Below, piece after piece: positions 1 through 12,295 of a stretch of DNA of 64,000 nt. A program made the translations under genes and the position numbers. Each line of letters starts with the position of its first letter. Positions within the stretch are counted from its first letter, which is position 1. The stretch is taken from the NCBI GenBank assembly GCA_026686845.1, contig JAIVEN010000022.1:25394001-25458000 (forward strand), read 5' to 3'. A model generated the notes under the pieces. That model saw only the letters and a list, made by a program, of their open reading frames with translations, was not told where the DNA came from and made no database searches. Origin of the DNA: Adenanthera pavonina (taxonomy: Eukaryota; Streptophyta; Magnoliopsida; Fabales; Fabaceae).

Positions 1-537
1 GCAAAGGATGAAAATCCAGAAAAAATTTGTGTGACCTACTATGGGGCAATAACTAATATCATAGAGTTAGATTATTATGGTCACTTTAAATATGTGTTGT
101 TCAAATGTGATTGGTTTGAGCATGAAGAAGACAAATATGGGTTGACATGTGTTTACTTTAATAAAAAGTTGTACAAGGATGATTCATTTGTATTAGCATC
201 TCAAGTGCAGCAATGCTTCTTTGTTGAAGATCCCTTTAATAAAAATAGGCACTATGTTTTGAAGGCACTTCCAAGTGATTCATTTGACATGGGGAAAGTT
301 CTAATTCAAATGGCCAAGAAGTTAATTTTGTTGAAACATTTGAGATCCCAATAAATCTTCCTATATTAAAAGATGATTATGAAGTTGATTTGGTTAGGGA
401 AGATATACCAGATGATATCATTGAAAAGCCTTTATCTGAATTTCACGTTCAACGAAAAGAAAATGAAAGTAATGATGAGGCTACTTTTGAAAGTGAAAAT
501 GAAAGCACTGATGACTCTATTTTTTATGATAGTTTGT
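1..537 (+). pseudogene. CACTA TNP2-type transposase, C-terminal DUF4216 region
   Basis: The reading frame is open from base 1 and was clearly entered upstream of the window. The DUF4216 signature is visible: YVLFKCDWF followed by a G-L-T-x-V-Y stretch, then DDSFVLASQ and FFVEDPF at about 60-235. The first frame stops at 352-354. The expected acidic tail resumes in another frame from about 345 and ends at 535-537, which implies one frameshift near 340. In CACTA elements this domain lies C-terminal to the catalytic transposase that acts on the element ends in the nucleus. The catalytic part is outside the window. Confidence 0.8.
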
Positions 538-975
538 AATCATCAGGTGATCATGAAATAAATATTCATATTACTATTATGTTAGTATAATGCATTTGAT
601 GATAGTTTTTAATGTCTTTTAATAAAATAATAATATCTTTGTTGTGTTATCACTTGTATTTAAGGCACTAATATATCCTTTCTGTGTTGAAATGTAGGCA
701 TTGAAGTATGACAACAAATTAGGTTGTTGGATTGAACGGAAAAGAGAGATAATTGGTGCATCCATAAAAGGTATAAATTTCCCATTGTTTTAAGGACATA
801 ATTGTTGCTGAAAAATTATGTTCTTGTTGAGTAAAATGTGGTCTGGTTTTGTTTTGAATTAAAAGTGACAACAATTTGTTTAGTTGATTACTTTCATATT
901 TAGTTTTTTATTATGACTAGTATTAAGATTGTTATTTCGATTGGTAATATGATTGTTACCTAAATTTCAGCAAAA

Positions 976-3900
976 ATGGAGAGACTAAAAAGTCCTACTA
1001 AAAGAAGTCTCAAATTTCCTTTTTAAGCTAGGTCAAGTACTGAGTTGGCAAAGAAATTTCAGCAGGTTAAGCGGGAGAAAATTGATAAATTACATGAGAG
1101 ATTACGGGGTAATAACAAAGATAAAGTTAAAGAGGTGGATGGCAACTTAGATAGCAACATAGCAGCAAACAAAAATCAGAAAAAACGTGCTCAATGTTCA
1201 AATCAAGAAAAGCTTTCTATTGATACAATCATTTTCACAACTCAACATGTGAATCAAAAGCAAGCTCATCAGAAATATTCCAACATGCCCTTCAAGAATC
1301 AAGAGGTAGATGGCATACAAGAAAGGAAAAAAAAGGTAAAAAGAAACCTAACATGCCCTTCAATGTCTATTGGTGACTATAACAGAGTTTATGGGGATTC
1401 TCAAGGAGGAGAAAAACATCCTAGTCAACTTCAAGAATCAAGAGAAATTGTTGCAACCAAGCCATTGAATGGAGAAAAACCTCCAAGCAAGTGTCAAAAT
1501 CAGCCTCTAGCATGGTTGAATCAAAATCAACCATCATCTAGAAGATATAGAGAGGAAGACTTGAGGCAACTAGAAGCTATGGACAATGTTGGACAAGCTG
1601 AGGGAGATATCAATCAAGAAGAGGAAGTAACAAACATAAATAAGGAAACCATAGAAGGTAAATTATCTTCTTTCTTCATAATATATATATATTTCTATTA
1701 GGTTATATCTATATAATGATTCCAAATACTAAATCTTATTTTTATTTTGTTGATGATTCTAAATTGAAATTAGGAATATCAAAAAAAAGAACTCGTGGAA
1801 AAACTTCATGCAAAAAGATTCATGCAAGAACAATGGAAGAGCGTGAAGAAGTGACCTTTAATGCGGAAGGTCAACCTATTGGGCCCACAAATAAAGTAGT
1901 ATCTGACTTAAGCTTCTTCTTGGGAACATTGGGAAGAAACTCAACATTTTGTCCATTGATTTACCCAAATTGGACAAAAATGCCACATAACAATAAAAAT
2001 GATATATGGGTATATGCTAATGTATGTATGTAATAGATTTGTATATGTGTATTTATTTAGGATATGATGTGTTTGATTTCTTCATCTTGTTTTATTATGA
2101 TGGTTTTTATAGAAAAAATTTATTTTGTCGAATGAAGCAAATAGTTGGGTAGAGACTACTGTTAGAGATGCTTGGAGGTGTCATAAATGCAAAATTAGGA
2201 AGAATCATTTTTTGAAGTATTCCAACGTAACAAAAAGACTCAAACATCGCCCTCCAAAGGTGCCTGAATCAGATTTCAGGAAGCTTTGTTAATATTGGAG
2301 TTCGGGAACTGTACAAGAAAGACTTATAGTTGGTTTTGCTACATGTGCTACGATCTTAAATAATTTATTTATTTTCATATTTCTTTAAACTTGTTATGCA
2401 GGAAATTAGTGTAAGGAATACTCGAAATAGAGCTCAGCAAAAATGGAGGCATCGAATGGGCCCAAAACGTTTTGCTATGATTCGTGAAAGAAAGGTATTG
2501 CCAATATCTTATTTTAATTTTAGATTAGTGTTGCATTTTGAAAATAGTGCTATATATATTTTAAAAAATTTTATTTCACCCTATAATTGTTGTTTTGTAG
2601 CGAGCAAAGGAGAATAAAGAGCCTACTCAAGCAGAAATTTTTGTTGAAACTCGAAAAGGCAATAAAGAAAAAGAACTGGATACAGAAACTAATGATATAA
2701 TTGTAAGTTGAAAATTGTCCTTGAATTAATCTATTCAATAGACATTGTTCAAGGTATAACATCTAATTTTATTTTTTTTATAGTCCCAACTTCAAGATAT
2801 GGTTGAGGACACTGAAGAAAGTAATGTGAATGTTTTTCAAGCTGTCTTTGGGAAGGAACGCCCTGGATCAGTGTGCTGTTATGGGAGAAGGGTTACACCA
2901 ACTACCTTAAAGAGAAATAAAGAGCTTAATGCTATTAAAAAAGCACATGAAGAAGAGGTGACTTCATTGAAAGAAGAACTTGTAGATGTGAAAGATGAGA
3001 TGGGTAAATTACGAAATGCTTTTAAGGATTTTTTACAACATTGCAACCCCGGAGTCAATATAGAATCATTGCAAGATTTATTAAGATCATCAGCTGAAGA
3101 TGTTAATAGTACACCAAAGGTGATTGGACATGTTCGTGCACATTCTTCTACATCAACAAATCTTCCAATTCTTGGAAAGGTAACTTTACTTTATATCTAT
3201 AACCACAACTAATTTTAAGCTTGATTTTTAATTGCTGCATACTTTTAACTTACTATAACATGTACAGTGGTTGTCTGATGAAACTTGTGACTTGACTAGT
3301 GAAGCATTAGATATATTCATATCTTATAAAATTCTTATTCTCATATAGCTCGTTTGGGTAGTGTTTGTTTTATAATAAGATTTAAGTCCATGGTAGTAAC
3401 AAGTGAAGGAAATTTTGTGAGTTGATTTGAGAATTGGATTTCTTGTTGAACTTAGGAATATCTTATTGTCAATCTTCCCCTTAGATTCCTTGTTTTAATC
3501 ATTGAACCTTAGGGTGTAGGGGATTGTTTGAAGTTTGACTATAAATTTGAGTGATATTCAGTTTTTGTCTTTCAAGTTCATGTGGCTCCAAATCCAATCT
3601 TGATCTCATCTATAATATGTACTAATTGAAACAATAAAAATCAGTGACCACTTTGGGTTTCTTAATTGCAATGACTATGACTTGGTATAAAATATAATGG
3701 GATTGATCTATTTATAGAATCTCATAGGGTAAGAGAAATAATCAAATGAAAAATTGAACACTTTAGAGATGGAATGGATATTATTAAGGGCTGCTGTTTT
3801 ATATACACGTATAAGATGGATAGTGACATGTTGGTCATGCTGGTAAACAGTTGGGCATGCTTTCCCAATTGCATTTATTTTAATTTAATTTAATGGCAAT

Positions 3901-4171
3901 GGAATCTTAATTGTAAGGTGGGATAGTCACCTCAACCAATAATTTCAATTCAATTCATATTGGCTAATCCCTTTATTCAGCTATCAATTTCGTGCATCAA
4001 TCATAAACCATTACATGACCAATTATATGCTAATTAAACCATTGGTCTTCTTGAGTTGATACATAAGTTTATATTTTCTACATTATTATGTAACAAGTTT
4101 TGAGCTAATATTTATATTTTTTTCTTATTCAGGAAGGTGATCCTAATGGAGGCGGTACAAATGAGGATTGA
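976..4171 (+). pseudogene. Transposase_24 (Ptta/En-Spm) protein gene with introns
   Basis: This is the second gene of the CACTA element, matching the plant Transposase_24 family, thought to act as the accessory DNA-binding (TNPA-like) protein. Visible blocks are a Lys/Gln-rich N-terminus, the family motif VVSDLSFFLGTLGR (about 1895-1938), an RNRAQQKWRH block (2415-2445), VFGKERPGSVCCYGR (about 2844-2890) and a Glu/Lys coiled coil after it. Supported exons are about 1773-2022, 2113-2292, 2401-2494, 2601-2702, 2784-3179 and 4133-4171, with GT/AG borders at most junctions. An in-frame TAA at 1024-1026 follows the likely start at 976, and another TAA at 2290-2292 interrupts the core, so the copy is defective. 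The last intron (3180-4132) is about 950 bp. Confidence 0.75.
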
Positions 4172-4439
4172 GTTGTAACACATGATGGGTGTCATGCTAT
4201 TCATCATTGATCACTTTGATCTATAAACAATTAGGATTCATGTTTTGAAACTCAAATCTATATGTATATAATCATAAGTTGGTTTTTTTGTTGGTTGTTA
4301 TATTAGAAGACCACTGATTCATGTTCGAACTTAAATTTATGTACTTATCGAGTACAATTATAGAACATATTATAGTATGTTATGGATGATCAATTTAGTA
4401 ATTCTTGAATTCTCTCTTTCTCAATGTGTTATAGAAAAA

Positions 4440-5012
4440 ATTTAGTATTTTATCATTTTTTAGATTAAAAAAGGATTAAATTAAGGTTACATTTGTAAAA
4501 TGTTGCCTTTAACTTTTAAGCAACAGCTGCCAAATGCATTGAAAATGGGGTTATGGTTACAATTAAAAGTGTTGCTTATAATTTTTACTTCCAGTTGAAA
4601 ATTGTTGCTCATTGGGGATCTAAAGTGTTGTCTATGATATTTGCTTACAGTTATAAATTGTTGCTTATTGGAAGATTAAAATGTTGCCTATAATCTATGC
4701 TTACAGTTAAAAATTGTTACCTATTTGAAATTTAGGCAACACTTGTCAACTGTAACATATGTTGGTAAAATTTAAAAAATGTTGTCATATGTTCACCGAA
4801 GAACTGTTGCCTATTCCCCATAGTATAGGCAACATTTTTCATAGTTGTTGCCATAAAATTAAAAAAACTGTTACCTAATGTAATAGGTAATGCTGGCATA
4901 AGCAACACTCGAGTAACACTTGAAAAATGTTGCTTATACTTTTAAGCAACATTTTTAATATCTATGGCAACATTTTTTCAAATGTTCCTGTAGAGCAAAA
5001 AATGTTGTAGTG
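4440..5012. repeat. CACTA subterminal repeat array and 3' terminal inverted repeat
   Basis: About twenty degenerate copies of an (A)AATGTTGCCTATA-like unit occur in both orientations, for example near 4497, 4610, 4680, 4735, 4805, 4925 and 4970. They lead to the terminal TGTTGTAGTG at 5003-5012. In characterised CACTA elements such subterminal arrays bind the TNPA-type protein. That role is inferred here. Confidence 0.8.
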
Positions 5013-5159
5013 TTACCTCAATTTAATATATTTGACCTATTAATTAAATTAAGTTCTTTTTCAAAGGTATTTTGGGTAAAAAAAATTAAATACTCTACAT
5101 AATTCATAAAATATTTTACATTATGAAACATTATTTTTTTCAAAAATATCTTATATAAC

Positions 5160-5550
5160 ACAGAGAAAATAACTGTTTCGAAAGAAAAGAGTATACCACT
5201 TGAACTTGTAGATATGGGATTAGATTTCACGGACCCATCATATCATGATTCATGGTTAGCTTTTATCCATCCTTCAGGCGGCTTAGTCCAGCATGTGAGA
5301 TGGTCAGATTTGGTAACCTTGAGGCAATTGCATAGGCACCTCCATGAAATATCATCATTTTTTCAGCTAGTAGCGAGCGTAGGGATGGTAGCTCTTAGGG
5401 AATGAACAGAGACTTCCTCGTCATTAATAAGCTTGTGATTTCGGGCATTCCAAAGTTTCCAACAAGGGGTTGCAGAAATGGTGCTCCAATATTCATTATC
5501 GGCATGAAATCTAACATTTGACATGAATGAACCGAAAGATGTAACATTTT
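5160..5550 (-). pseudogene. LINE-type RNase H region fragment
   Basis: Read on the minus strand, the stretch translates into fragments typical of plant LINE C-termini. There is a zf-RVT/RNase H linker with WKLWNARN around 5430-5460, then about 150 bp further on WTKPPEGWIKA, the usual opening of an RVT_3 RNase H domain. Stop codons and frame changes interrupt it, and the catalytic RNase H part is absent. It is a dead piece of a non-LTR retrotransposon lying just outside the CACTA end. Confidence 0.55.
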
Positions 5551-6154
5551 TTTTTTGGAATGAAAGAGGAGTTTATTAATCAAGAGAATATGTACAAGAT
5601 TCCAAAGAAAAAGCATCTAAGGGCGTCACGTATTAAAAAATGGAAAGGAGCATTGGCATAAGTGTGTGGACACAGAATGCTTCCTCTTGGTGGGGCAAAA
5701 TTTGCTGGTTTTTCATTCATTGCTAAAATCCCTCTAGAATCTGAATATTTAAAAAATTTAATTGAAACACTAACAATCTTTTCTTCTCATATGGACTGGG
5801 TCCATTCCTAAAAGCCCAACCCAACATTGATTTGCACTGCTTAATAACTTAGAGTTCACTCATTTGCTTTTTTGTGTTTCTTATCAAGCAATGCTTCCCC
5901 AGGTGAGAATGGATCGGGCTTCAGGTCTGGCCATCAATCATGAGTCAAAAATTACTGAAGGGACTCCTATCAAGTCCAAATTCAAATGACCCTCCATATT
6001 AAATTACTTAAGTGATGGAACACATGCAAAGAGACTGGCTTGTTCAAGTGGAATATGCACTTAGCCAAGTGGAGCATTAGATTGAGATCTCCTTTGATGT
6101 TTTTGAACACGGTCCCAGACTACACTAGGACCCTTGTGCTCAAAGATCAATTGG
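5551..6154. other. Intergenic, nothing recognised
   Basis: AT-rich DNA between a LINE fragment and the left LTR of a copia relic. I see no supported gene or repeat unit in it. Confidence 0.4.
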
Positions 6155-6722
6155 TGTTATGAATCCAATATTCCCAACATATAACAAAATCCAATATTCC
6201 TTAAAAATTGTTGCAGTAGTTTTTTTTTTATTATTCCAAAAATATTCATTGTAAATATTTCTGTTGCTTTTTGGGAATTTGTAATGGTCAATAGAGTTGA
6301 TGAAGAATTTTAAAACAGAGAAGAAGTACATACTCGTCAAGTATATTCTTCCACTGATGAAAAGTAAATGACATACAATAACACCCCACACGGATGGAAT
6401 AAAGTCACGATCTTGGATTATACTCGCTAGTTCATCATAGAAGCACCTTGTATTTTTCCAGAGAGAAAAAAATACTCACCAAGAGAAGCAATTGTTCGCA
6501 GTTCCACTTATGATTAAGGCTTATTAAAATAAAATCTTATACGTGAGTGAGTTGAGGGAGGTGGTTATAATCCACTATCCTAGGCAATTATTTAATCCAT
6601 TTAACTGCCTTTTCAATTAATAAAAAAAATCTCATCCATTAACAATTAAAAATATAAAATTGTAAATTGGCCTCTTATTTGGATACCCAATTCATAAGGG
6701 GGAGAAGCCAATTTTTCTAACA
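6155..6722 (-). repeat. 3' LTR of copia element A
   Basis: On the minus strand the LTR begins TGTTAG at 6722 and ends ATAACA at 6155, giving the TGTTA...TAACA ends typical of copia LTRs (568 bp). It is preceded on the minus strand by a purine-rich tract. From about 6293 to 6700 it aligns with 26566-26985 in the same orientation. Confidence 0.65.
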
Positions 6723-6742
6723 TCTCCCACTCACACTTGATG
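6723..6742 (-). other. Polypurine tract of element A
   Basis: The minus strand reads AGTGTGAGTGGGAGA directly before the TGTTAG start of the 3' LTR. This is the expected position and composition of a plus-strand primer. Confidence 0.55.
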
Positions 6743-7850
6743 GATTTTATTATTTGTGTTTTTTCTTCTCAATATCATACTAAGTGTTCTACCGTGACTG
6801 TATATGCATGACGTCTGTAATTAAGTATTCTTGTATTGGAAATTCTTCTCTAGGATTAGCACAGAATAACTTTATGTGTTTCATATTTATCTTATTCGTA
6901 TCTTATGCCTTGGATTTCCTAGATTTTTTCATATACACATTTATTCACAGCAAACCTAACCCCTCTTAAGTTTTAGCAGAAACTCAAATTGCCTTTCTCT
7001 TATATGCTCAATGTCAACGCTTAAGATATTAACAAAATAACTTCGTAACGGACATGTCTTAGACACTTAACATAGATATGTATATTTACAGGTAATCTTC
7101 CTTTAGTCCATATTTCATTTCAATATGAAATAATTGCTTTCCTAGCATAATACCTTCAAATCAAATTTATCATAACCATTGGATATATGCTAAAGTAGAT
7201 AACATTGAATTATTTCTCCAAGAATATGTCAAAGTCATACATTAGTGAAAGGATTTAATCCTCTCAAGAACTCACACAGCAATGAAGTAGAGATCTATTC
7301 ACTTGCTTTCCAATTATGGTTCTAAAGCACATGCAGTATGAATTGCATGCTATGGTGTTACTCTTATCACATAAGAGCGTATGTCGATTTTAATTTGCTG
7401 TTAACACCGTATAGATTTAAGTTCAGATACACAGTTTCTAACCCAAATTTTGTCAATATTTCCACTTATCATGACACCTTTGTTGGAGAATTTGTTATCC
7501 GATTACATGTATTATAGATTATAGATATCCATGATTCAATCCAAAAGTTTATGTTTGTTGGATCTTATTCTGACCTCTTCTCTTCCTTTTGTTAAGGCGA
7601 CTTATTTTGTATTATTTCACTATCATATCAGCCTTCTGTTGATTTACTAGTGAACAAAAAATGTCTCATATTTGCCTGCTCCCATGAGCGTCAAAGGTGG
7701 TTGCTCGTGTGAGAAAACCAACTTTCTCAACATATACGACATATTAGACACTGTATATTTTTCACAAAAGCATGTACACACATAACTCAGTTATAGAAAG
7801 TATACTTCATTTCATTCTTATAATTGATCATTAGAGAGATTTGTGTTGCA
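6743..7850 (-). other. Long 3' untranslated region of element A
   Basis: About 1.1 kb between the RNase H stop and the polypurine tract. It is AT-rich, without a supported reading frame, and longer than usual for a copia element. It may hide decayed insertions. Confidence 0.4.
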
Positions 7851-9400
7851 TCATATCCTATAAATACTAAGAGACTTCACATGATCAACATAAACATCTC
7901 TAGGTATTGGCTTAGTAAGAGGATAAATTATCATTTGATGTGTGGAAATATGGCGAATTGCAACAAGTATGCCAGTGGGGTCTCTTGCAAGCTGTTCTGT
8001 TCTGGAACAAAATCTTGCATTGGTCTCTGAGAGCTCCCACTCGGATCAAGAGGCCAAGGTATATAAACTTATTCCTCAGTTTGTTCATGTATCTCTTAAC
8101 GAGATACAGTACCATCCACCCCTCTCCTATTAGGGAATTCACTTTCTAGAAATGTGGCATCTCTAGATTCTATCTCAGTCACAGTTCCATCTTGGTTTAC
8201 TCCAATGAAAATGTAACCTTTAGATTATTTAGAGTATCCAATAAAGATACATTTCTTTTCTTTTGGACCTAGCTTTCCATACTTGTGGGAAGGATTGTGG
8301 ATGTATGCTGTTGACCCCCAAGGTTTTAAGATATTTAAATTCGACTTGCAATTTGTCCATAACTCACAGGGTGTGGATGTGACCGACTTTGAGGGCATAC
8401 GGTTAAGAATGAATGCTGCTGTTAAAAGCGTATCTCCCCAATACGAAATTGGTAGTTTGGCTTGTGCCATCATTGACCTAACCATGTCTAACAATGTTCT
8501 ATTTATTCTTTTCACTACACCATTTTGTTATGGGATACCATGGATTGTAAGTTTCCTTACTATTCTCTTTTCTGCACAGAGCTGCTTGAACTGATCCAAT
8601 AAATATTCACATCTGCGATCAATTCTCAATGCTTTAATTTTCTTGTCCATTTGATTTTCAACTAAGTACACGTTACGTCTAAAATACTCTAGTGCTTCGG
8701 ACTTATGCAACATCAAATATACACAACCAAATTATGTGTAATAATTATTAAAAGTGATGAAATAAATAGCTCTGTGTCTCACCCTCACAATCATCAGACC
8801 ACAAACATCTGAATGGATTAATTGCAATGGAGTTTCTGTCATAGTTCCAGTTCCAAATAGTTTTTTAGTTGCTTTACTCGCTAGGCAATACTCACACAAG
8901 GACATTTCCATTTTATCAATTGTACCTAGCAATTCCTCTCTAGCTAGTTTAATCATTCTATTTTGGCCAATGTGTCCTAGTCTAGCATGCTATATATCTA
9001 TATCTGTATTAAAATAAAAACTAGAAGTACAAAGCAATCATATTTATAATGATTATCAAATATGTGTAAAATGACAACACCATTGGAAATAAAACCTGAA
9101 CCATAATACATTGTCCCTTTGAAAATATTAGCAAGTCTATTATGAAAATTAACATCAAATCTTTAGTCAAGAAGGCAAATGATAGAAACTAAATTCCATT
9201 GGATGTTAGAAGCATATAATACATCATGAAGTATTAAAAATTTTCTGCTACATAAATACAACTTGACAGTGCCAATTTCCTTCACTTCAAGCCTCGTGTT
9301 GTTGCCAATGAAAAGCCATATGCTATGCTTTAGCTGCCTGTGGAATTCCACGAAGGACTCTCGATCCTTGGTTACATGGTATGTGGTACCTGAGTTTATA
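7851..9400 (-). pseudogene. Copia pol remnant: protease, integrase and RNase H tail, RT deleted
   Basis: Minus-strand pieces run in order. A protease/GAG-pre-integrase segment lies at 9351-9163 and a zinc-like CEYCLASKATK block followed by LIHSDVCG at about 8900-8800. Integrase core pieces follow at 8716-8528 and 8515-8225, with the C-terminal YIFIGVNQDGTVTEIESR and FLESEFP at about 8230-8120. After only some 160 bases of unrelated sequence the frame reads PLTKPIPRDVYVDHVKSL and stops at about 7851. That is the usual last segment of a copia RNase H. The YxDD reverse-transcriptase core and most of RNase H are therefore gone, which points to an internal deletion. Several stops and frameshifts disrupt the rest. 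Confidence 0.7.
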
Positions 9401-9479
9401 ATCCATGAAAAATATGAAGACTCAATTAGAAAAACAGTACTAGAAACATAAGAATATTGAACAGAACAAGATTCCAGTA

Positions 9480-10331
9480 ATACCTTATTTTACTTAGAGC
9501 AGCCACGAGTAAAATACCTCATCCTCTGACAAGCATAGAACTTGACCTTTGATAGGTCAGTCTCTTAGTGCCCTTCTTGTCCTTCCTCTTGAAAGATCTT
9601 TTGCCTTTGTGGAACTTGGTGCCATTTTTTTTCTCCTTCTTTTGGAATTTCCTACCCTTCTGAGCCTTGGGCTTTGTCTTGGATAGACCAACATCCTCAG
9701 CTACGTATGTATGTCCAGAAGACTTATATGCCTTTAGTCACTCATCCTCAAGCTCTATATGTCACTATATCATCAAAAGTAGCAATGTTCTTATATAGGT
9801 CAAATTAACTTTCATACGTTCCCAGCTTGCTGGGAGAGACCTTATAATAGCTTGAACTTGCTATTCATCTGAAAGCACGTGGCCAATTACTTTCAGCTCC
9901 TGAATCATATTTGACATTTTGCATAAATGCTACTTCATGGGAGCATTTGGACACGGTTTATAGGTGTTAAATTTGATTGTGAATCTTCTAAGTTTAGAGG
10001 CAGAAGTACCTCCAAACTTGTCCTTGAGAGCTATCCACATAACTTGTGCAATCGTATACTGTTCATACTCACACATTAGATCATCTGCCATAGAACTCAG
10101 CATGGTGATTCAGGCAATGTTGTTCTTTTTCTTCCAAGAAATGTAGGCCTTCATTTCCCTTCTATGTTAAGCAGTATTCCCTTGCTGAAGTTCCGCTAAA
10201 ATAGCAGTCAGTGGCTCTACGGCATCCTGTTCCTCCATAATGTAGGATACCTTTCTATGTCATATATCGCAGTTATCACTATTCAATTTGTCCCCTTTAT
10301 TAAGCTTAGCAATAATATTTTTGCTTGTCAT
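9480..10331 (-). pseudogene. Copia gag remnant of element A
   Basis: The minus-strand start at 10331 opens with MTSKNIIAKLNKGDKL, a common start of copia gag proteins. It continues through recognisable UBN2-type blocks to a Lys-rich segment (about 9690-9570) and a corrupted zinc knuckle ending TRGCSK near 9500. In-frame stops appear at once (near 10270) and repeatedly after, so it is non-functional. Gag would form the particle that packages element RNA. Confidence 0.6.
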
Positions 10332-10541
10332 TCTACATAATTATAGCACAGATTATTATATAATGTCTTTTATTTGTATTCATCCTTGAGTAGGTCCATA
10401 GCGGTTCTACTAAAATTTACGATCAGGAGTCTACATTTTATTTACCCCCATCACATGAAACTTAGTTTTGTTACTATTTCCTATCAAGGATTTATACAAA
10501 TAATTGACCATCAAATATAAATTCCTCAAGAAAATATTCCA

Positions 10542-11066
10542 TTACACAGAGGAACGAGCAGAAAGATAGGGTCTCATAAATGAAGTCATGATGGAGTTTA
10601 TCGACCAAATAAAGGATATCACATGGAGATTTGATTGGGACATAAGAGTCCACTGTTGGAGCTTTTGGCTACACTTCCAATGTAGGTTCTCCAATTTGAT
10701 GGTTAGACCTCCTTTTTCTTCTAATGTTTCCTTAGGCTCTTTTTTTGGTTCTTCCTGTGGCTCCTCTAACATCTCCTTACTTGGATCCTGTGCTTCCTCA
10801 AGATCCATGCCTGGTGTTTCTTGTGAATCCTCTGACGAATGCTCTTCATGAGTCTCTTTCAAGTTGGCATCAGGAGTGACTATTAAATAGCCATCATTCG
10901 CATAAGAACCATAAGGATCCAACAAGTACAGGTCTAATTCATCATCAATTAAATTTTTAGGCAATTTGTTTTTTAAGTATGCAAATGTTTCAGCCAATGA
11001 AGGTAGAGCGTTTATAACATTGTCTTCTAGAGAATGAGACTGGGACAATGGGGAATATATTGGCAA
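10542..11066 (-). CDS. Unrecognised Glu/Pro-rich ORF (174 aa)
   Basis: An open frame of 174 codons. The N-terminal half (residues 1-65) looks globular, with segments such as ETFAYLKNKLPKNL and LDLYLLDPYG. A low-complexity acidic stretch rich in EEPQEEPKKEPKE-type repeats follows (about 70-118), then a Trp/Ser-rich tail. I do not recognise the family. It sits between the copia gag and a solo LTR, so it may be transposon-derived or a captured gene fragment. No splice sites or promoter were identified. It may be only a chance open frame. Confidence 0.3.
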   Translation of the reverse strand: MPIYSPLSQSHSLEDNVINALPSLAETFAYLKNKLPKNLIDDELDLYLLDPYGSYANDGYLIVTPDANLKETHEEHSSEDSQETPGMDLEEAQDPSKEMLEEPQEEPKKEPKETLEEKGGLTIKLENLHWKCSQKLQQWTLMSQSNLHVISFIWSINSIMTSFMRPYLSARSSV

Positions 11067-11810
11067 CTAAAGATCGGAGACAAAAAAATCAAGGAAGGCT
11101 AGGAGTGTGTTAGACCCTTGTGAACCAAGTACAGGGAAGAATACAGACTTAAAAGAATTAATAATTACCTAAAAAAATTTAGGAATTTATTAAGAATTTA
11201 AGGCCATAAAATATATAAAAAATTGCTTTAAACTAAGCAAAATATATATATCAAAATGAAACACTCAAATTTAGGGATTTTTTTAGAGCAAATAGTGTCC
11301 AAAAATACCCTTGGATGTGCCCTCACATGCTTCTAGAAGCTTAGAATGGAAAAAATTTCTGAAAAAAAATAGAAGAACAGCAAAATACCCCACGTGTTAA
11401 TGGTGCGTGAGCTTCATATGCCACCATGGAGGATATTTTGGCCACACGTGCCGGTCTGATACTATCCATGCGCTATCCGCTATCAAACGGTGTGCTCCAT
11501 ATGGCCAAAACTTATTCTGATGGGCCCTACGCATCACATCAGCCTTTAATAAGATATTAATATTAAAAAATTAATAATATTATTTATGGCTTGGGCCATT
11601 TTGAGTTCAGCCCAAATCCTCCGAAGTCTAATCCTTTTTTTCTTTTAAGTTGGACTAAATACTGAATGGCCAACTTCTTTGCGCAGCTAAGTCTGCGTGA
11701 CTTCCTCCCTCATTTTGTTTTATGCTGCATTTAAAAGGCAGTGTCGTTTTAGCCTTACACTAAAACAACACGTCATTAAGGTCATCATTGACCTCTATTC
11801 AGGTTAGCCT
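11067..11810. other. Intergenic, no gene recognised
   Basis: AT-rich at the left and more GC-balanced at 11380-11560, where CCACGTG-like words occur (about 11390 and 11455). No reading frame, LTR end or terminal repeat could be supported. Confidence 0.35.
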
Positions 11811-12295
11811 TGTTAATTCAGATGTTTTGATGATTCTAAAACAAATGAGCTTGAAATTCCAATATCAAATGAAAACAAGTAAAATAAAGGACAAAATTGG
11901 GAGTTTCCTGAAGAATTGGAGAGCTATTTCACATGTTTTAGGAAACTATTTGTAAAAGGAGGTAGATAAACTTTCAATTTCAATTAACTAAATATTAAAT
12001 GAGATGATTGATTGAATGATTAATGATTAACTCATGATTTCAAAATAGTTTTCATGAAGAAAGCTATCTTATGAGGATAAAGCTTCATTATCAAAATAAT
12101 TGTAAGTGTTCAATTGGTTTTCATGAAAATGTTTTAGCTTATGGGGATAAAGTCTCAATTTCAAAGATACTTATGAGTGTTTACCATGTTTCATGAAAAT
12201 AATTTACCTTATGCATATAACCATTGAATGTTATGAGGATAAAAACTCAATCTCAAAGATTTTCCTAAGATCCTTCTTTAATTTCATGAAAAGAG

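Larger units (their letters stand above)
1..5012 (+). mobile_element. CACTA (En/Spm) transposon, 3' part
   Basis: The element enters from the left edge of the window and ends at 5012 with TGTTGTAGTG, the reverse complement of the CACTACAACA-type terminus that defines CACTA elements. It holds a DUF4216-type transposase tail, a Transposase_24-type gene on the same strand and a subterminal repeat array. This is the usual order of the 3' half of an autonomous element. Both genes carry disabling mutations, so this copy cannot act alone. The 3-bp target duplication would include TTA at 5013-5015, but its partner lies outside the window. Confidence 0.85.
6155..10331 (-). mobile_element. Decayed Ty1/copia retrotransposon (element A)
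   Basis: The minus-strand order from right to left is gag (start at 10331), protease/GAG-pre-integrase, integrase, a short RNase H tail, a long 3' untranslated stretch, a polypurine tract and an LTR. All coding parts carry stops or frameshifts. Most of the reverse transcriptase is missing between about 7975 and 8100. No primer-binding site was found next to gag. The only other LTR-like copy lies beyond the nested insertions at 26566-26985. Confidence 0.75.

Noticed and set aside
5214..5405. 63-codon plus-strand frame MGLDFTDPS...
   Set aside because: The opposite strand reads as a LINE RNase H opening (WTKPPEGWIKA), which explains the open frame.
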